A DNA stretch of 64,000 nt from Streptomyces sp. NBC_00464 (lineage in GTDB: Bacteria; Actinomycetota; Actinomycetes; Streptomycetales; Streptomycetaceae): positions 3,038,001 through 3,102,000 of the forward strand of contig NZ_CP107899.1 of assembly GCF_036013915.1 (NCBI RefSeq). The letters run 5' to 3'. The position numbers and the translations under genes are program-made. Below, in pieces: positions 16,020-24,179 of the stretch (within the stretch, counting starts at the first letter, position 1; the number at the start of each line of letters is the position of its first letter). The notes beneath the pieces were generated by a model, which worked only from the letters and a program-made list of their open reading frames with translations, did not search any database and had not been told where the DNA came from.

Positions 16020-17065
16020 AAGACCAGCACGCCCCGGGCCACCCGCCCGTGGTGTGCGTCGTCCGCCGCCTTGGCGAAGTCCTCCACCGGGTAGGTCTCG
16101 GTGACGAGTTCGTCCAGCAGCAGCCGGCCCTCCCGGTACAGCTCCGCGTACAGCGCGATGTCGCGCTGCGGGCGCGAGGAGCCGTAGCGGCAGCCCAGGA
16201 TCGACTTGTCCAGGTACATCGACGAGACCAGGAACGACGCCTCGGCCGTCGCCGCCGGCACGCCGAGCAGGATCGCCTGTCCGTGCCGGTCCAGCAGATC
16301 GATCGCGGTACGGATCAGCTCGGTGCGGCCCACGCACTCGAAGGCGTGGTCGGCGCCGTGCGGAAGGATCTCCTTGACCCCCTCGGCCGAGGTGAGGAAG
16401 TGCGTGGCGCCGAACTGCCGGGCCACGGACTCCTTGTCGGGGTTGGAGTCGACCGCGACGATGGTCAGCGCACCGGCGATCCGCGCGCCCTGGATCACGT
16501 TGAGCCCGATGCCGCCGGTGCCGATGACGACGACGCTCTCGCCGCGGTCGACCTTGGCCCGGTTCAGTACGGCTCCGACCCCTGTCAGCACCCCGCAGCC
16601 GATCAGGGCGGCCGAGGTCAGGGGCAGGTCGGCGGGGATCTTCACCGCCTGCACGGCCTTGACCAGGGTCCGTTCGGCGAAGGCCGAGTTGGACGCGAAC
16701 TGGTACAGCGGCTTCCCGCCGCGCGAGAACGGCTGCCCCGGCATCCCGATCGCCTTGCGGCACATCGTCGGCCGGCCCCGGTCGCACTGGGCGCAGGCGC
16801 CGCAGCTGGCCAGCGTGGACAGGGACACGTGGTCGCCGGGCGCGACATGGCTCACGCCCGCGCCGACCGCCTCGACGACGCCGGCGCCCTCGTGCCCCAG
16901 CACGACCGGCAGCGGGAACGGGATCGTTCCGTCGATCACCGACAGGTCGCTGTGGCAGAGCCCGGCCGCGGCCACGGCCACCAGCACCTCGCCGGGGCCG
17001 GGGTCGCGTATCTCCAGGTCGTCGACGACCTCGGTCCGTTTGCCGTCGAAGACGACGCCTCTCAT
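16016..17065 (-). CDS. Zinc-dependent alcohol dehydrogenase
   Basis: The 349-residue medium-chain dehydrogenase has catalytic-zinc ligands Cys37 (GLCHSDL) and His58-Glu59 (GHEG). A full structural-zinc set lies at Cys88, Cys91, Cys94 and Cys102 (CGACAQCDRGRPTMC). The nucleotide-binding IGTGGIG lies near residue 188. It resembles class III and NDMA-dependent actinobacterial alcohol dehydrogenases, which oxidise alcohols to aldehydes with NAD or a tightly held cofactor. ATG 17065 has GGGAG 5 bp upstream. The 63-bp tandem repeat array lies in its 5' region, and no CTGACG site is seen there. The substrate is unknown. Confidence 0.88.
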   Translation of the reverse strand: MRGVVFDGKRTEVVDDLEIRDPGPGEVLVAVAAAGLCHSDLSVIDGTIPFPLPVVLGHEGAGVVEAVGAGVSHVAPGDHVSLSTLASCGACAQCDRGRPTMCRKAIGMPGQPFSRGGKPLYQFASNSAFAERTLVKAVQAVKIPADLPLTSAALIGCGVLTGVGAVLNRAKVDRGESVVVIGTGGIGLNVIQGARIAGALTIVAVDSNPDKESVARQFGATHFLTSAEGVKEILPHGADHAFECVGRTELIRTAIDLLDRHGQAILLGVPAATAEASFLVSSMYLDKSILGCRYGSSRPQRDIALYAELYREGRLLLDELVTETYPVEDFAKAADDAHHGRVARGVLVF

Positions 17066-17127
17066 CTCGGCTCCCTCGGTAGGCCGAGCACGCGCTCGGC
17101 GGTGGTGTTCCTTGAATCCCGGGGCGC

Positions 17128-17397
17128 GTCTCGCACTTGTGCGCGTACGGGGCGATTTCAAGCCCCTCCGGCTTGCCCGGCCGCGCCATGCCGCACGCGT
17201 ACGGGCGAAGTCGAGCCCTGCCGCCCCATTCCGCACTCGTACGGGGCCAAATCAAGCCCGTCCCGCAGCTCCGGCTTGCCCGACCGCCCCACTCCGCACG
17301 CGTACGGGGCCAAATCAAGCCCGTCCCGCAGCTCCGGCTTGCCCGACCGCCCCATGCCGCACTCGTACGGGGCCAAATCAAGCCCGTCCGGCGATTG
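17128..17397. repeat. 63-bp tandem repeat array
   Basis: Copies of a unit around CCGCACTCGTACGGGGCCAA begin at 17231, 17294 and 17357, exactly 63 bp apart. Diverged copies begin near 17130 and 17191, and the latter is shortened to 40 bp. Because 63 is divisible by three, both strands stay open and give spurious repetitive peptides (GLDLAPYACG on the minus strand). It lies upstream of the alcohol dehydrogenase gene within a 703-bp stretch without a gene. Confidence 0.85.
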
Positions 17398-17402
17398 AGG
17401 AC
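17379..17402 (+). repeat. Dispersed intergenic repeat, copy 1
   Basis: The core is CCGTCCGGCGATTGAGGAC. An inverted, partial copy lies at 17491-17512, so the pair bounds a GC-rich inverted segment. Other copies lie at 25722, 26124 and 42409. Confidence 0.75.
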
Positions 17403-17490
17403 CGGGGTCCGGGGCAGCGCCCCGGCGACGCGCCCGCGCCGGGCAACCGGGGCTCGGCCCCAACCGGGGGCTCCGCCCCCGCACCCCCGC

Positions 17491-17512
17491 TCCTCAATCG
17501 CCGGAGGGGCTG
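17491..17512 (-). repeat. Dispersed intergenic repeat, copy 2 (inverted)
   Basis: TCCTCAATCGCCGGAGGGGC is the inverse of copy 1, with one changed position in the arm. Together they could form a long hairpin centred near 17445. Confidence 0.7.
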
Positions 17513-17527
17513 AATTTGCGCCTCGTA

Positions 17528-17755
17528 CCCCGCAGGGGAAAGGCCGCACACCCCCAGGGGGAAGGTGTACGCCCCCAGGGGGAAGGTGTACGCCCCGCCC
17601 CGCAGGGGAAGTGGCGCACGCCCCGACCCACCCCGCAGGGGAAGTGGCGCACGCCCCGACCCCCGAGGGGAAGAGGTGCACGCCCCACCCCACAAGGAGA
17701 GGAGATGCACCCACCCCCAAGGGGAAGAAGCGCGCACCCCACCCCGCAGGGTGGC
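17528..17755. repeat. Array of CCCC-loop-GGGG mini-hairpin repeats
   Basis: About eight degenerate units of 23-33 bp follow one another. Each holds a tiny palindrome such as CCCCGCAGGGG, CCCCCAGGGGG or CCCCAAGGGG, followed by AAG-TG-CGCACG-like sequence. The array begins 14 bp beyond the SDR stop codon and covers its 3' untranslated region. Function is unknown; serial hairpins could block RNA decay or end transcription. Confidence 0.75.
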
Positions 17756-17768
17756 CGGGCACACGCGC

Positions 17769-18686
17769 CTACGCGTTCGGGCGCGCCGCGGCCTTCGCCG
17801 CCGCCGCCATCTCCTCCAGCTGCGCCAGCATCGGCATCGGATCCGTGCCCACCGTCCCCGGCAGGAAGTCCGCGATGCGTTCCGGCGTCCACGCCGCCCC
17901 CTCCGCGTACCCCGCGCGCAGCTCCCTCGGCTGGGCCCAGACCGCGATCTTCGGGCCCGCGATCGTGTACACCTGGCCGGTGATCTTCTCCGCGCGGGCG
18001 CGCTCGCTGAGCAGGTAGACGACGAGCGCCGCCACGTCCTCCGGCTCGCCGATCTCCTTGAGCTCCATGGGGACGTTCGCGGACATCCGGGTACGCGCCA
18101 CCGGCGCGACCGCGTTCGCCGTGACGCCGTACTTGTGCAGGCCGAGCGCCGCGCTGCGGACCAGCGAGATGATGCCGCCCTTGGCCGCGCTGTAGTTCGC
18201 CTGGGCCACACTGCCCTGGTGGTTGCCGCTCGTGAAGCCGATCAGCGTGCCGGCGCCCTCCTGCTTGCGCATCACCGCCGAGGCCGCCCGGAACACGGTG
18301 AACGTGCCCTTGAGGTGGGTGGCGACCACGGGGTCCCACTCCGCCTCGGACATGTTGAAGAGCATGCGTTCCCGCAGGATCCCTGCCACGCAGACGACCC
18401 CGTCGATCCGGCCGAACTGCGCGAGCGCGGTGTCCACGACCCGCTGCCCGCCCGCCATGGTGGAGATGTCGTCCGCCACCGCGACCGCCTCGCCGCCCGC
18501 CGCCACGATCTCCTTGACGACGGACTCGGCTATCTCGCTGGCGGGTTCGCCGCCCTCGATGGAGACGCCGTAGTCGTTGACCACGACTCTCGCCCCCTCG
18601 GCCGCCGCGGCGAGCGCGACGGCCCGCCCGATGCCGCGACCGGCACCCGTGACGGCCACCACTTTGCCTGCCAAGAAGTTCCCCAT
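17769..18686 (-). CDS. SDR family oxidoreductase
   Basis: The 305-residue classical short-chain dehydrogenase has the cofactor motif TGAGRGIG at residues 13-20. The catalytic set is Ser153, Tyr165 and Lys169 (NYSAAKGG). A C-terminal extension of about 55 residues beyond the usual 250 resembles the (3R)-hydroxyacyl-CoA dehydrogenase-like branch seen in steroid and branched-acid catabolism. It would interconvert a hydroxy and a keto group with NAD(P)H in the cytosol. It is divergent from the cyclase-family gene across operator site 5. The hairpin-repeat array follows its stop. Confidence 0.87.
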   Translation of the reverse strand: MGNFLAGKVVAVTGAGRGIGRAVALAAAAEGARVVVNDYGVSIEGGEPASEIAESVVKEIVAAGGEAVAVADDISTMAGGQRVVDTALAQFGRIDGVVCVAGILRERMLFNMSEAEWDPVVATHLKGTFTVFRAASAVMRKQEGAGTLIGFTSGNHQGSVAQANYSAAKGGIISLVRSAALGLHKYGVTANAVAPVARTRMSANVPMELKEIGEPEDVAALVVYLLSERARAEKITGQVYTIAGPKIAVWAQPRELRAGYAEGAAWTPERIADFLPGTVGTDPMPMLAQLEEMAAAAKAAARPNA

Positions 18687-18708
18687 GCCCGGCCCCTTCC
18701 CGCGGTTT

Positions 18709-18723
18709 CTGACGGACCGTTAG
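18709..18723. promoter_or_regulatory. CTGACG-N3-CGTCAG operator, site 5
   Basis: CTGACGGACCGTTAG has one mismatch in the right arm. It lies between the divergent SDR and cyclase-family genes and could control both. Confidence 0.62.
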
Positions 18724-18769
18724 ATTCTATGGGTCATCAGGTCCACCGGCACAAGCCCCAGGAGGCGCC

Positions 18770-19696
18770 ATGTCTTTGCCGGCCGAGTTCCACGACCTCG
18801 CCAAGCGCGTGAACAACTGGGGTCGCTGGGGGGCAGACGACGAGATCGGGACGCTCAACCTCATCACCGACGAGGTCGTGCGCGAGGCGGCGGCCACCGT
18901 CCACAGCGGGCAGCGCGTCCCGCTGGCGCTGCCGCTCCAGCAGGACGGCGTACAGAGCGGGCTGATCCCGGGGCGGGTCAATCCGCTGCACACCATGGTC
19001 CAGATCAACCAGGAGCTCTTCGGCCCCGGCACCGTCGCCACCAGCGACGACACCGCGGTCCTGGGGCTCCAGGCCGCCACCCACTGGGACGCGCTCACCC
19101 ACGCCTCGCACTCGGGGAAGATCTACAACGGCCGCCCGGCGGACACGATCACCGCCCACGGCGGCGCGCAGTTCAGCGGCATCGACAAGGCCCCGCACAT
19201 CGTCTCGCGCGGCGTCCTCCTCGACGTCGCCCGCGCCCACGGCGTGGACCGGCTGCCGGGCGGGCACGCGGTCACCCCCGAGGACCTGGAGGCGGCCGAG
19301 GAGCTGGCCGGGGTCCGGGTGCGGTCAGGGGACATCGTGCTCGTACGGACGGGACAGGTGCAGGTGTACCTCTCCGGGGACAAGAACGCCTACGGGTATC
19401 CGTCACCGGGGCTTTCGATCCGTACGCCGGAGTGGTTCCGGGCCCGGGACGTGGCCGCGGTCGCCAATGACACGCTGACCTTCGAGATCTTCCCGCCGGA
19501 GATCGAGGACCTGTGGCTGGGGGTGCACGCGCTCGACCTGGTCGAGATGGGCATGCTCCAGGGCCAGAACTGGAACCTGGAGGGCTTGTCCACAGCCTGT
19601 GCGGACGCGGGGCGCTACGCCTTCCTGCTCTCCGCCATGCCGGAGCCCTTCGTCGGCGCGACCGGCACCCCGGTCGCCCCGGTCGCGATCCTCTGA
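18770..19696 (+). CDS. Cyclase family protein (metal-dependent hydrolase fold)
   Basis: The 308-residue protein belongs to the cyclase/kynurenine-formamidase-like family. The metal-binding motif is THWDALTHASH near residues 107-117, and the GDIVLVRTGQ strand is also visible. Members hydrolyse amides, lactones or esters using a divalent metal; the name cyclase is historical. AGGAGG lies 6 bp before the ATG, so translation should be strong. It is divergent from the SDR gene across operator site 5. Ring or lactone opening in the local pathway is a plausible role but is inferred. Confidence 0.85.
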   Translation: MSLPAEFHDLAKRVNNWGRWGADDEIGTLNLITDEVVREAAATVHSGQRVPLALPLQQDGVQSGLIPGRVNPLHTMVQINQELFGPGTVATSDDTAVLGLQAATHWDALTHASHSGKIYNGRPADTITAHGGAQFSGIDKAPHIVSRGVLLDVARAHGVDRLPGGHAVTPEDLEAAEELAGVRVRSGDIVLVRTGQVQVYLSGDKNAYGYPSPGLSIRTPEWFRARDVAAVANDTLTFEIFPPEIEDLWLGVHALDLVEMGMLQGQNWNLEGLSTACADAGRYAFLLSAMPEPFVGATGTPVAPVAIL

Positions 19697-19712
19697 GCCC
19701 CGGCCGGCAGCC

Positions 19713-20231
19713 CTACGCGCGACGGAGGGCGGCGTGCGAGGACTCGTACGCCCCACCCGCACCGCACCCGTCGGCACCCTCGCGCTCAGGAGGGCCCGGC
19801 TGCAACTGCACCTGGATCAGCGGAATGCCCCGGTCGACCTCGCACCAGATGCGCTTGCCCGCACCCTCCGGCTGCCAGCCCCAGCGGTCGGCCAGTCCGT
19901 CGACCAGCTCCAGGCCCCGGCCGCCGGTGTCCTCGCCCTCCGCATGCCGCTGCTGCGGCGGGCGGCAGCTGGCGTCGGCCACCTCGACCCGGACGGTCCC
20001 GGCGTTGCCCGGGGCCCCCGTCGAGCCGAACAGCATGCGCAGCACGGCCGGACAGCCGGTGTGCACGACCGCGTTGGTGACGAGCTCCGAGATGAGCAGG
20101 ATGAGCGTCTCGGCCAGCGGCTCGTCGTCTCCTATCCCGGACCCGACGAGCCTCGAACGCGCCCATCTGCGAGCCCGTCCGACCTCCGCGGGGTCGGGCC
20201 CGACCTCCAACTGAACCTGAAGCACCTGCAC
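19713..20231 (-). CDS. ATP-binding regulatory protein (HATPase_c, RsbW-like)
   Basis: The 172-residue protein carries a GHKL/HATPase_c fold. The N box is LISELVTNAVVHT at about residues 47-59, and a G1-like ADA segment and a GGRGLELVDGLADRWGW G2 region follow. This is the large Streptomyces family related to anti-sigma kinases such as RsbW, many of whose members lack known partners. The GTG start at 20231 follows an in-frame stop by one codon. The C-terminal 25 residues or so are Gly/Ala/Glu-rich and probably disordered. No STAS or sigma gene is adjacent. Confidence 0.82.
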   Translation of the reverse strand: MQVLQVQLEVGPDPAEVGRARRWARSRLVGSGIGDDEPLAETLILLISELVTNAVVHTGCPAVLRMLFGSTGAPGNAGTVRVEVADASCRPPQQRHAEGEDTGGRGLELVDGLADRWGWQPEGAGKRIWCEVDRGIPLIQVQLQPGPPEREGADGCGAGGAYESSHAALRRA

Positions 20232-20373
20232 CGCTCACACCATCCGAACCGGCGGACACATCGCCTCGCGCCTCCTCAGGGTCACGGAACGTGATTCCCT
20301 TACGAGACAGCATGGTTGACGTACAGTCACCGCAACAAGCGCTTCGGGCATATTCCAACGCGAAGGAGTACGC

Positions 20374-20595
20374 GTGGTGCATACTGTGCGACGCGCTCTG
20401 CGGGGAGTCGAACAGAGGCGCGTCACAGCCCCGGGAATCGCTTCCCCGGCAGGCCCGGCGCTTCCGTGTGGATCACGAGCAGGGCACCTCTCGCGGACCG
20501 GAGTCGCCGCACAGGCCACATCCGGATCGCCAGGTTCCAGAACCACTCGCATCCAACGGAGCGTACCTGAGCCCGGTGCCGACTCCACCCCGTGA
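20374..20595 (+). CDS. Possible small basic protein
   Basis: This 73-codon frame starts at GTG 20374, 5 bp after AAGGAG (20363-20368), a good ribosome site. The product is Arg-rich at the N-terminus (VRRALRGVEQRR) and then Gly/Ser/Pro-rich, with no family I recognise. It lies in a 486-bp stretch (20232-20717) between two minus-strand genes that is less GC-rich than its surroundings. A TTGACG lies at 20316, but no well-spaced -10 was found. It may be spurious; the ribosome site is the only positive evidence. Confidence 0.3.
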   Translation: MVHTVRRALRGVEQRRVTAPGIASPAGPALPCGSRAGHLSRTGVAAQATSGSPGSRTTRIQRSVPEPGADSTP

Positions 20596-20717
20596 CGAAT
20601 CACGCAACGGACACAAGCCGGTATCGGTGCATACCGACTGCGCTGCGTCACTCCGCAGCGTGAACCTCAGGGGTCCGTCGCGTCACGTGCATGCGCCGGG
20701 CACCCACCCGCCCCGGA

Positions 20718-21665
20718 TCAGCCCAGATCGGCAGCCAGCGCCTCCTCCGCGTCCGTCGTCGTCACCCACTGCCCGGCCCGCAGCCAGGCCCGCTTGAGAC
20801 GCAGATGAACGTCCGCTTCCCAGGTGAAGCCCATACCGCCGTGCACCTGGAGGCAGTCGCGGGCGTTACCGACGGCAGCCTCGTCGGCGAGGAGCTTGGC
20901 CCCGGCGGCCTCCACCGGGTCCCCGGTCACGGCCGCCGCGTAGACGGCGCTACGGGCCGGCTCGGCCCGCACCAGCATTCCGGCGCACAGATGCTTGACC
21001 GCCTGGAACGCCCCGATCGGCGCTCCGAACTGTTCCCGCTCACCGGCGTGTTGGACCGCCGCCTCCAGGCTGCGGCTCGAACTGCCGAGCTGTTCGGCCG
21101 CGGTGAGCAGGGCACCCTCGCGCCGCAGCCGCGCCCCGTCGGGGAGCGCCTCACCCTCGTACGCGGACAGGTCCGGCACCCGCCACAGCGGCGTACCCGG
21201 GTCGAGCGACCGCACGGGCCGGGCCCCGTCCACCACCTGCCGCAGTGCCGCGCCGGTCACCACCCGTGCCCGGTCACCGTCCAGGACCAGCAGCGCATCG
21301 GCCCCCTCCAGGTGCCCCACGGGCCGCCCCGCCTCCGCCAGAGCCACCACGGCCTCGCCCTCGGCGGCCCCCTTCACCGCGCCCGCGGCGAGCTGGGTGG
21401 CGGCCAACGGGCCGGGCAGCAGCGCCCGCCCAATTTCCTCGAACAACAGTACGGATTCAGGCAGTCCCAGACCGACCCCGCCCTCAGCCTCCGGCAGCCG
21501 CAGCGCGAAGAACCCGGCCGCACCGAGCTCCCGCCACAGCGCCCGGTCCACGCCCCCTCCCCCCTCGTGCGCCGCCCGCATCCGGTCCCTGTCGAACCGG
21601 CCGGCGAGCAGGTCCCGTATCCCTGCGCGCAGGGCCCGCTGGTCCTCCGAGAGCTGGAAGTCCAC
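20718..21665 (-). CDS. Acyl-CoA dehydrogenase, short subunit
   Basis: The 315-residue protein opens with the family-typical DFQLSEDQRALR and ends with QVHGGMGFTWEADVHLRLKRA. The Glu of GFTWE is the usual catalytic-base position in FadE27-like subunits. It is shorter than a stand-alone acyl-CoA dehydrogenase (about 380 residues), and its middle is weakly conserved. Together with the adjacent longer gene this suggests an alpha2beta2 enzyme like the steroid-degradation ACADs. The GTG start lies 7 bp after the upstream stop and just after GGAGG. It is the last gene of a three-gene operon with a second dehydrogenase and an amidohydrolase. Confidence 0.85.
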   Translation of the reverse strand: MDFQLSEDQRALRAGIRDLLAGRFDRDRMRAAHEGGGGVDRALWRELGAAGFFALRLPEAEGGVGLGLPESVLLFEEIGRALLPGPLAATQLAAGAVKGAAEGEAVVALAEAGRPVGHLEGADALLVLDGDRARVVTGAALRQVVDGARPVRSLDPGTPLWRVPDLSAYEGEALPDGARLRREGALLTAAEQLGSSSRSLEAAVQHAGEREQFGAPIGAFQAVKHLCAGMLVRAEPARSAVYAAAVTGDPVEAAGAKLLADEAAVGNARDCLQVHGGMGFTWEADVHLRLKRAWLRAGQWVTTTDAEEALAADLG

Positions 21666-21672
21666 CCTCCGC

Positions 21673-22830
21673 TCACCGCCCCTTCGGCAGGCCGAGAATC
21701 CGCTCGGCGACGATGTTCCGCTGAATCTGCGAGGTACCGGCCGCGATCGTGTACGAGAGCGAGGACAGCCGGTCCAGCACCCACTCCCGGTCCAGATCGA
21801 GGTCGTCGCCCGCGCCGAGCACCTCGGCCGCCGCCTCGTACAGCTCCTGGCGGGCGTGCGAGTACCGCAGCTTGAAGACCGAGCCGCCGATCCCGGGGAC
21901 TCCCCCACCGGCCTGCGCCTCACTGACGTTCCACTGGGTGAGCCGCCACAGCGCCCGGAACTCGGCATTGAGCCTGCCCAGCCTCCGCCGCAGCACCGCG
22001 TCGTCCCAGCGCCCGCTCCTGCGCGCATCGGCGGCCAGCGCGTCCAGGGTCCGACGGCAGGCGACGACCTCGCCGACGAAGGCCGTGCCGCGCTCGAAGG
22101 AGAGCGTGACCATGGTGACGCGCCAGCCGTCGTTCTCCGCGCCGACCCGGTTCGAGACGGGCACCCGCACCTCGTCCAGGAACATCTCGGCGAACTCGGT
22201 GGACCCGGCCAGCGTCCGCAGCGGCCGGACCGTGACGCCCGGACTGTCCATCCGCATGGCGAGCCAGCTGATGCCCCGGTGCTTAGGCGCCTCCGCATCC
22301 GTCCTGACCAGCAGCTCGCACCAGTCGGCGACCTCCGCGTGCGAGGTCCAGATCTTCTGCCCGCTCACCACGTAGTCGTCGCCGTCGCGCACCGCACGGG
22401 TCCGCAGCGAGGCCAGGTCGGAACCCGCGTCCGGCTCGCTGAACCCCTGGCACCACATCTCCTCGCCCCGCAGCACCGGCGGCAGCCAGCGGGCCCGCTG
22501 CTCGGCGGTGCCTTCGGCCGCGACGGTGGGCCCGGCGTGCAGCAGCCCGACGAAGTTCGCCCCGACATAGGGCGCCCCGGCCCGCTCCGTCTCCTCCAGG
22601 AAGATCAGGTGCTGGGTGGGTGTGGCACCCCGGCCGCCGGCGTCGGCGGGCCAGTGCAGGCCCGCGTACCCGGCGTCGTACAACAGCTTCTGCCAGCCGC
22701 TGTCGTACGCCCGCCGCCCCGGCCAGTCACCGGGATCCGGCTTCCCGGGCAGTCCGGGGAGCACCGAGCCCAGCCACTCCCGCAGCCGCGCCCGAAAGGC
22801 TTCCTCTTCCTCCGTGTACGCAAGGTCCAT
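21673..22830 (-). CDS. Acyl-CoA dehydrogenase, long subunit
   Basis: The 385-residue flavoprotein shows the ACAD signatures CQGFSEPDAGSDLASLRTRA and VSGQKIWTSHAEVADWC, and the C-terminal AAGTSQIQRNIVAERILGLP. These bind FAD and the acyl-CoA and introduce an alpha-beta double bond, passing electrons to ETF. The C-terminal region has Gln rather than Glu before IQRN (GTSQIQ), as in FadE26-like partners, so the base is probably supplied by the short subunit. It starts 11 bp after the amidohydrolase stop and ends 7 bp before the next start. The operon has operator site 6 at its head. Confidence 0.88.
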   Translation of the reverse strand: MDLAYTEEEEAFRARLREWLGSVLPGLPGKPDPGDWPGRRAYDSGWQKLLYDAGYAGLHWPADAGGRGATPTQHLIFLEETERAGAPYVGANFVGLLHAGPTVAAEGTAEQRARWLPPVLRGEEMWCQGFSEPDAGSDLASLRTRAVRDGDDYVVSGQKIWTSHAEVADWCELLVRTDAEAPKHRGISWLAMRMDSPGVTVRPLRTLAGSTEFAEMFLDEVRVPVSNRVGAENDGWRVTMVTLSFERGTAFVGEVVACRRTLDALAADARRSGRWDDAVLRRRLGRLNAEFRALWRLTQWNVSEAQAGGGVPGIGGSVFKLRYSHARQELYEAAAEVLGAGDDLDLDREWVLDRLSSLSYTIAAGTSQIQRNIVAERILGLPKGR

Positions 22831-22841
22831 GACGCACGCGC

Positions 22842-24035
22842 CTACTTGTCGAGGTCGAGGCCGAGCATCCGGATCGCGTTCCCGCGCATCAGTTTGTAGA
22901 CGGTCTCGTCGTCCAGTCCCTTGACGTGGTCGAGCGCGACCTCCTTGGTGTGCGGGAAGGTCGAGTCGACGTGCGGGTAGTCCGTCTCGAACGTCGCGTT
23001 GTCGCGCCCCACCACATCGAGCGACGCGACACCGTGCTTGTCGCGGAAGAAGCAGCAGAACATCTGCCGGTAGTAGTACGTCGACGGCGGCTCGGGGATC
23101 AGATCGCGCACCCCGCCCCAGGCCCGGTGCTCCTCCCAGACGTCGTCGGCGCGCTCCAGGGCGTACGGGATCCACCCCATCTGGCCCTCGCTGTAAGCGA
23201 GCTTGAGCTGCGGGAACTTCACCAGCACGCCACTGAACAGAAAGTCCATCATCGAGGCCATCGCGTTGTTGAACGAGAGCGAGGCCTGGACGGCGGGCGG
23301 GGCGTCCGGTGAGGCGGCGGGCATCTGCGAGCTGGACCCGATGTGCATGTTCACGACCGTGCCGGTCTCCTGGCAGACCGCGAAGAACGGGTCCCAGTAG
23401 CCGGTGTGGATCGACGGCAGCCCCAGATACGTCGGAATCTCCGAGAAGGTCACCGCCCGCACCCCGCGCGCCGCGTTCCGCCTGATCTCCGCGACAGCCA
23501 GATCGATGTCCCAGAGCGGGATGATGCACAGCGGGATCAGCCGGCCGCCGCTGTCGCCGCACCACTCCTCGACCATCCAGTCGTTGTACGCACGCACACA
23601 GGCGAGCGCGACCTCCTTGTCGTGGGCCTCTGCGAAGGTCTGCCCGCAGAAGCGCGGGAAGGTGGGGAAGCAGAGACTCGCCTCGACATGGTTGAGGTCC
23701 ATGTCCTTCAGCCGCTCGACGGGGTCCCAGCACCCACGCCGCATCTCGGCCCGGGTGATCCCCTCCAGCGTCATGTCGTCACGGTCGAATCCCACGGCGG
23801 CGATGTTCCGCTTGTACGGGAACTTGAGGTCCTCGTAGATCCACCAGTCGGTGGGCGGCCCGTCCGGGTCCATGGTGATGACGTACTTGCCGCCGGTGTA
23901 CGCCAGCTCCCCGATCCCCGCGGTCAGCGGCTGCGGACCGCGCTCGCGGTACTTGGCCGGCAGCCAGGTCGAGAAGAGGTGCGGCGGCTCGATCACATGG
24001 TCGTCGACGCTGACGATCCGAGGCAGTTCCGTCAT
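22842..24035 (-). CDS. Amidohydrolase family protein (TIM barrel)
   Basis: The 397-residue protein is an Amidohydro_2 (ACMSD-like) enzyme. The N-terminal DDHVIEPP supplies the first metal ligands, ETDYPHVDST near residue 355 gives the late Asp, and NAIRMLGLDL closes the domain. Members hydrolyse C-C or C-N bonds or decarboxylate carboxylic acids. Several actinobacterial relatives act in steroid and aromatic catabolism, but the exact reaction here is unknown. It is first in an operon with two acyl-CoA dehydrogenase genes. Operator site 6 lies 25 bp upstream of the ATG. Confidence 0.86.
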   Translation of the reverse strand: MTELPRIVSVDDHVIEPPHLFSTWLPAKYRERGPQPLTAGIGELAYTGGKYVITMDPDGPPTDWWIYEDLKFPYKRNIAAVGFDRDDMTLEGITRAEMRRGCWDPVERLKDMDLNHVEASLCFPTFPRFCGQTFAEAHDKEVALACVRAYNDWMVEEWCGDSGGRLIPLCIIPLWDIDLAVAEIRRNAARGVRAVTFSEIPTYLGLPSIHTGYWDPFFAVCQETGTVVNMHIGSSSQMPAASPDAPPAVQASLSFNNAMASMMDFLFSGVLVKFPQLKLAYSEGQMGWIPYALERADDVWEEHRAWGGVRDLIPEPPSTYYYRQMFCCFFRDKHGVASLDVVGRDNATFETDYPHVDSTFPHTKEVALDHVKGLDDETVYKLMRGNAIRMLGLDLDK

Positions 24036-24060
24036 GGTGTCCCCTTCGGCGCACGCATTT

Positions 24061-24075
24061 CTGATGACCCGTCAG
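24061..24075. promoter_or_regulatory. CTGACG-N3-CGTCAG operator, site 6
   Basis: CTGATGACCCGTCAG departs from the consensus in the left arm. It precedes the amidohydrolase operon; site 7 starts 88 bp away in front of the divergent acyl-CoA ligase gene. Confidence 0.62.
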
Positions 24076-24148
24076 ATTGACGTCGTCCACAGGCTAGCCC
24101 CGCACCCCTGGACCGACAAGGCACAGCGCTCTACGCTCTCCGCACGAT

Positions 24149-24163
24149 CTGACTACCCGTCAG
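24149..24163. promoter_or_regulatory. CTGACG-N3-CGTCAG operator, site 7
   Basis: CTGACTACCCGTCAG lies 16 bp before the GTG start of the acyl-CoA ligase gene, so a bound repressor would cover the transcription start or ribosome site. Confidence 0.65.
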
Positions 24164-24179
24164 CTGTGAGGGGTTCGCC

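Noticed and set aside
17128..17755. Possible CRISPR array
   Set aside because: The units are directly adjacent 63-bp tandems or degenerate hairpins, without uniform short repeats separated by unique spacers. No cas gene is present.
17137..18018. Plus-strand frames through the 63-bp and mini-hairpin repeats
   Set aside because: The frames stay open only because the repeat length is divisible by three. Their peptides are low-complexity, and part lies opposite the SDR gene.
20310..20355. Housekeeping promoter at TTGACG (20316)
   Set aside because: No -10 element lies 16-18 bp downstream; the nearest AT-rich hexamer is about 26 bp away.
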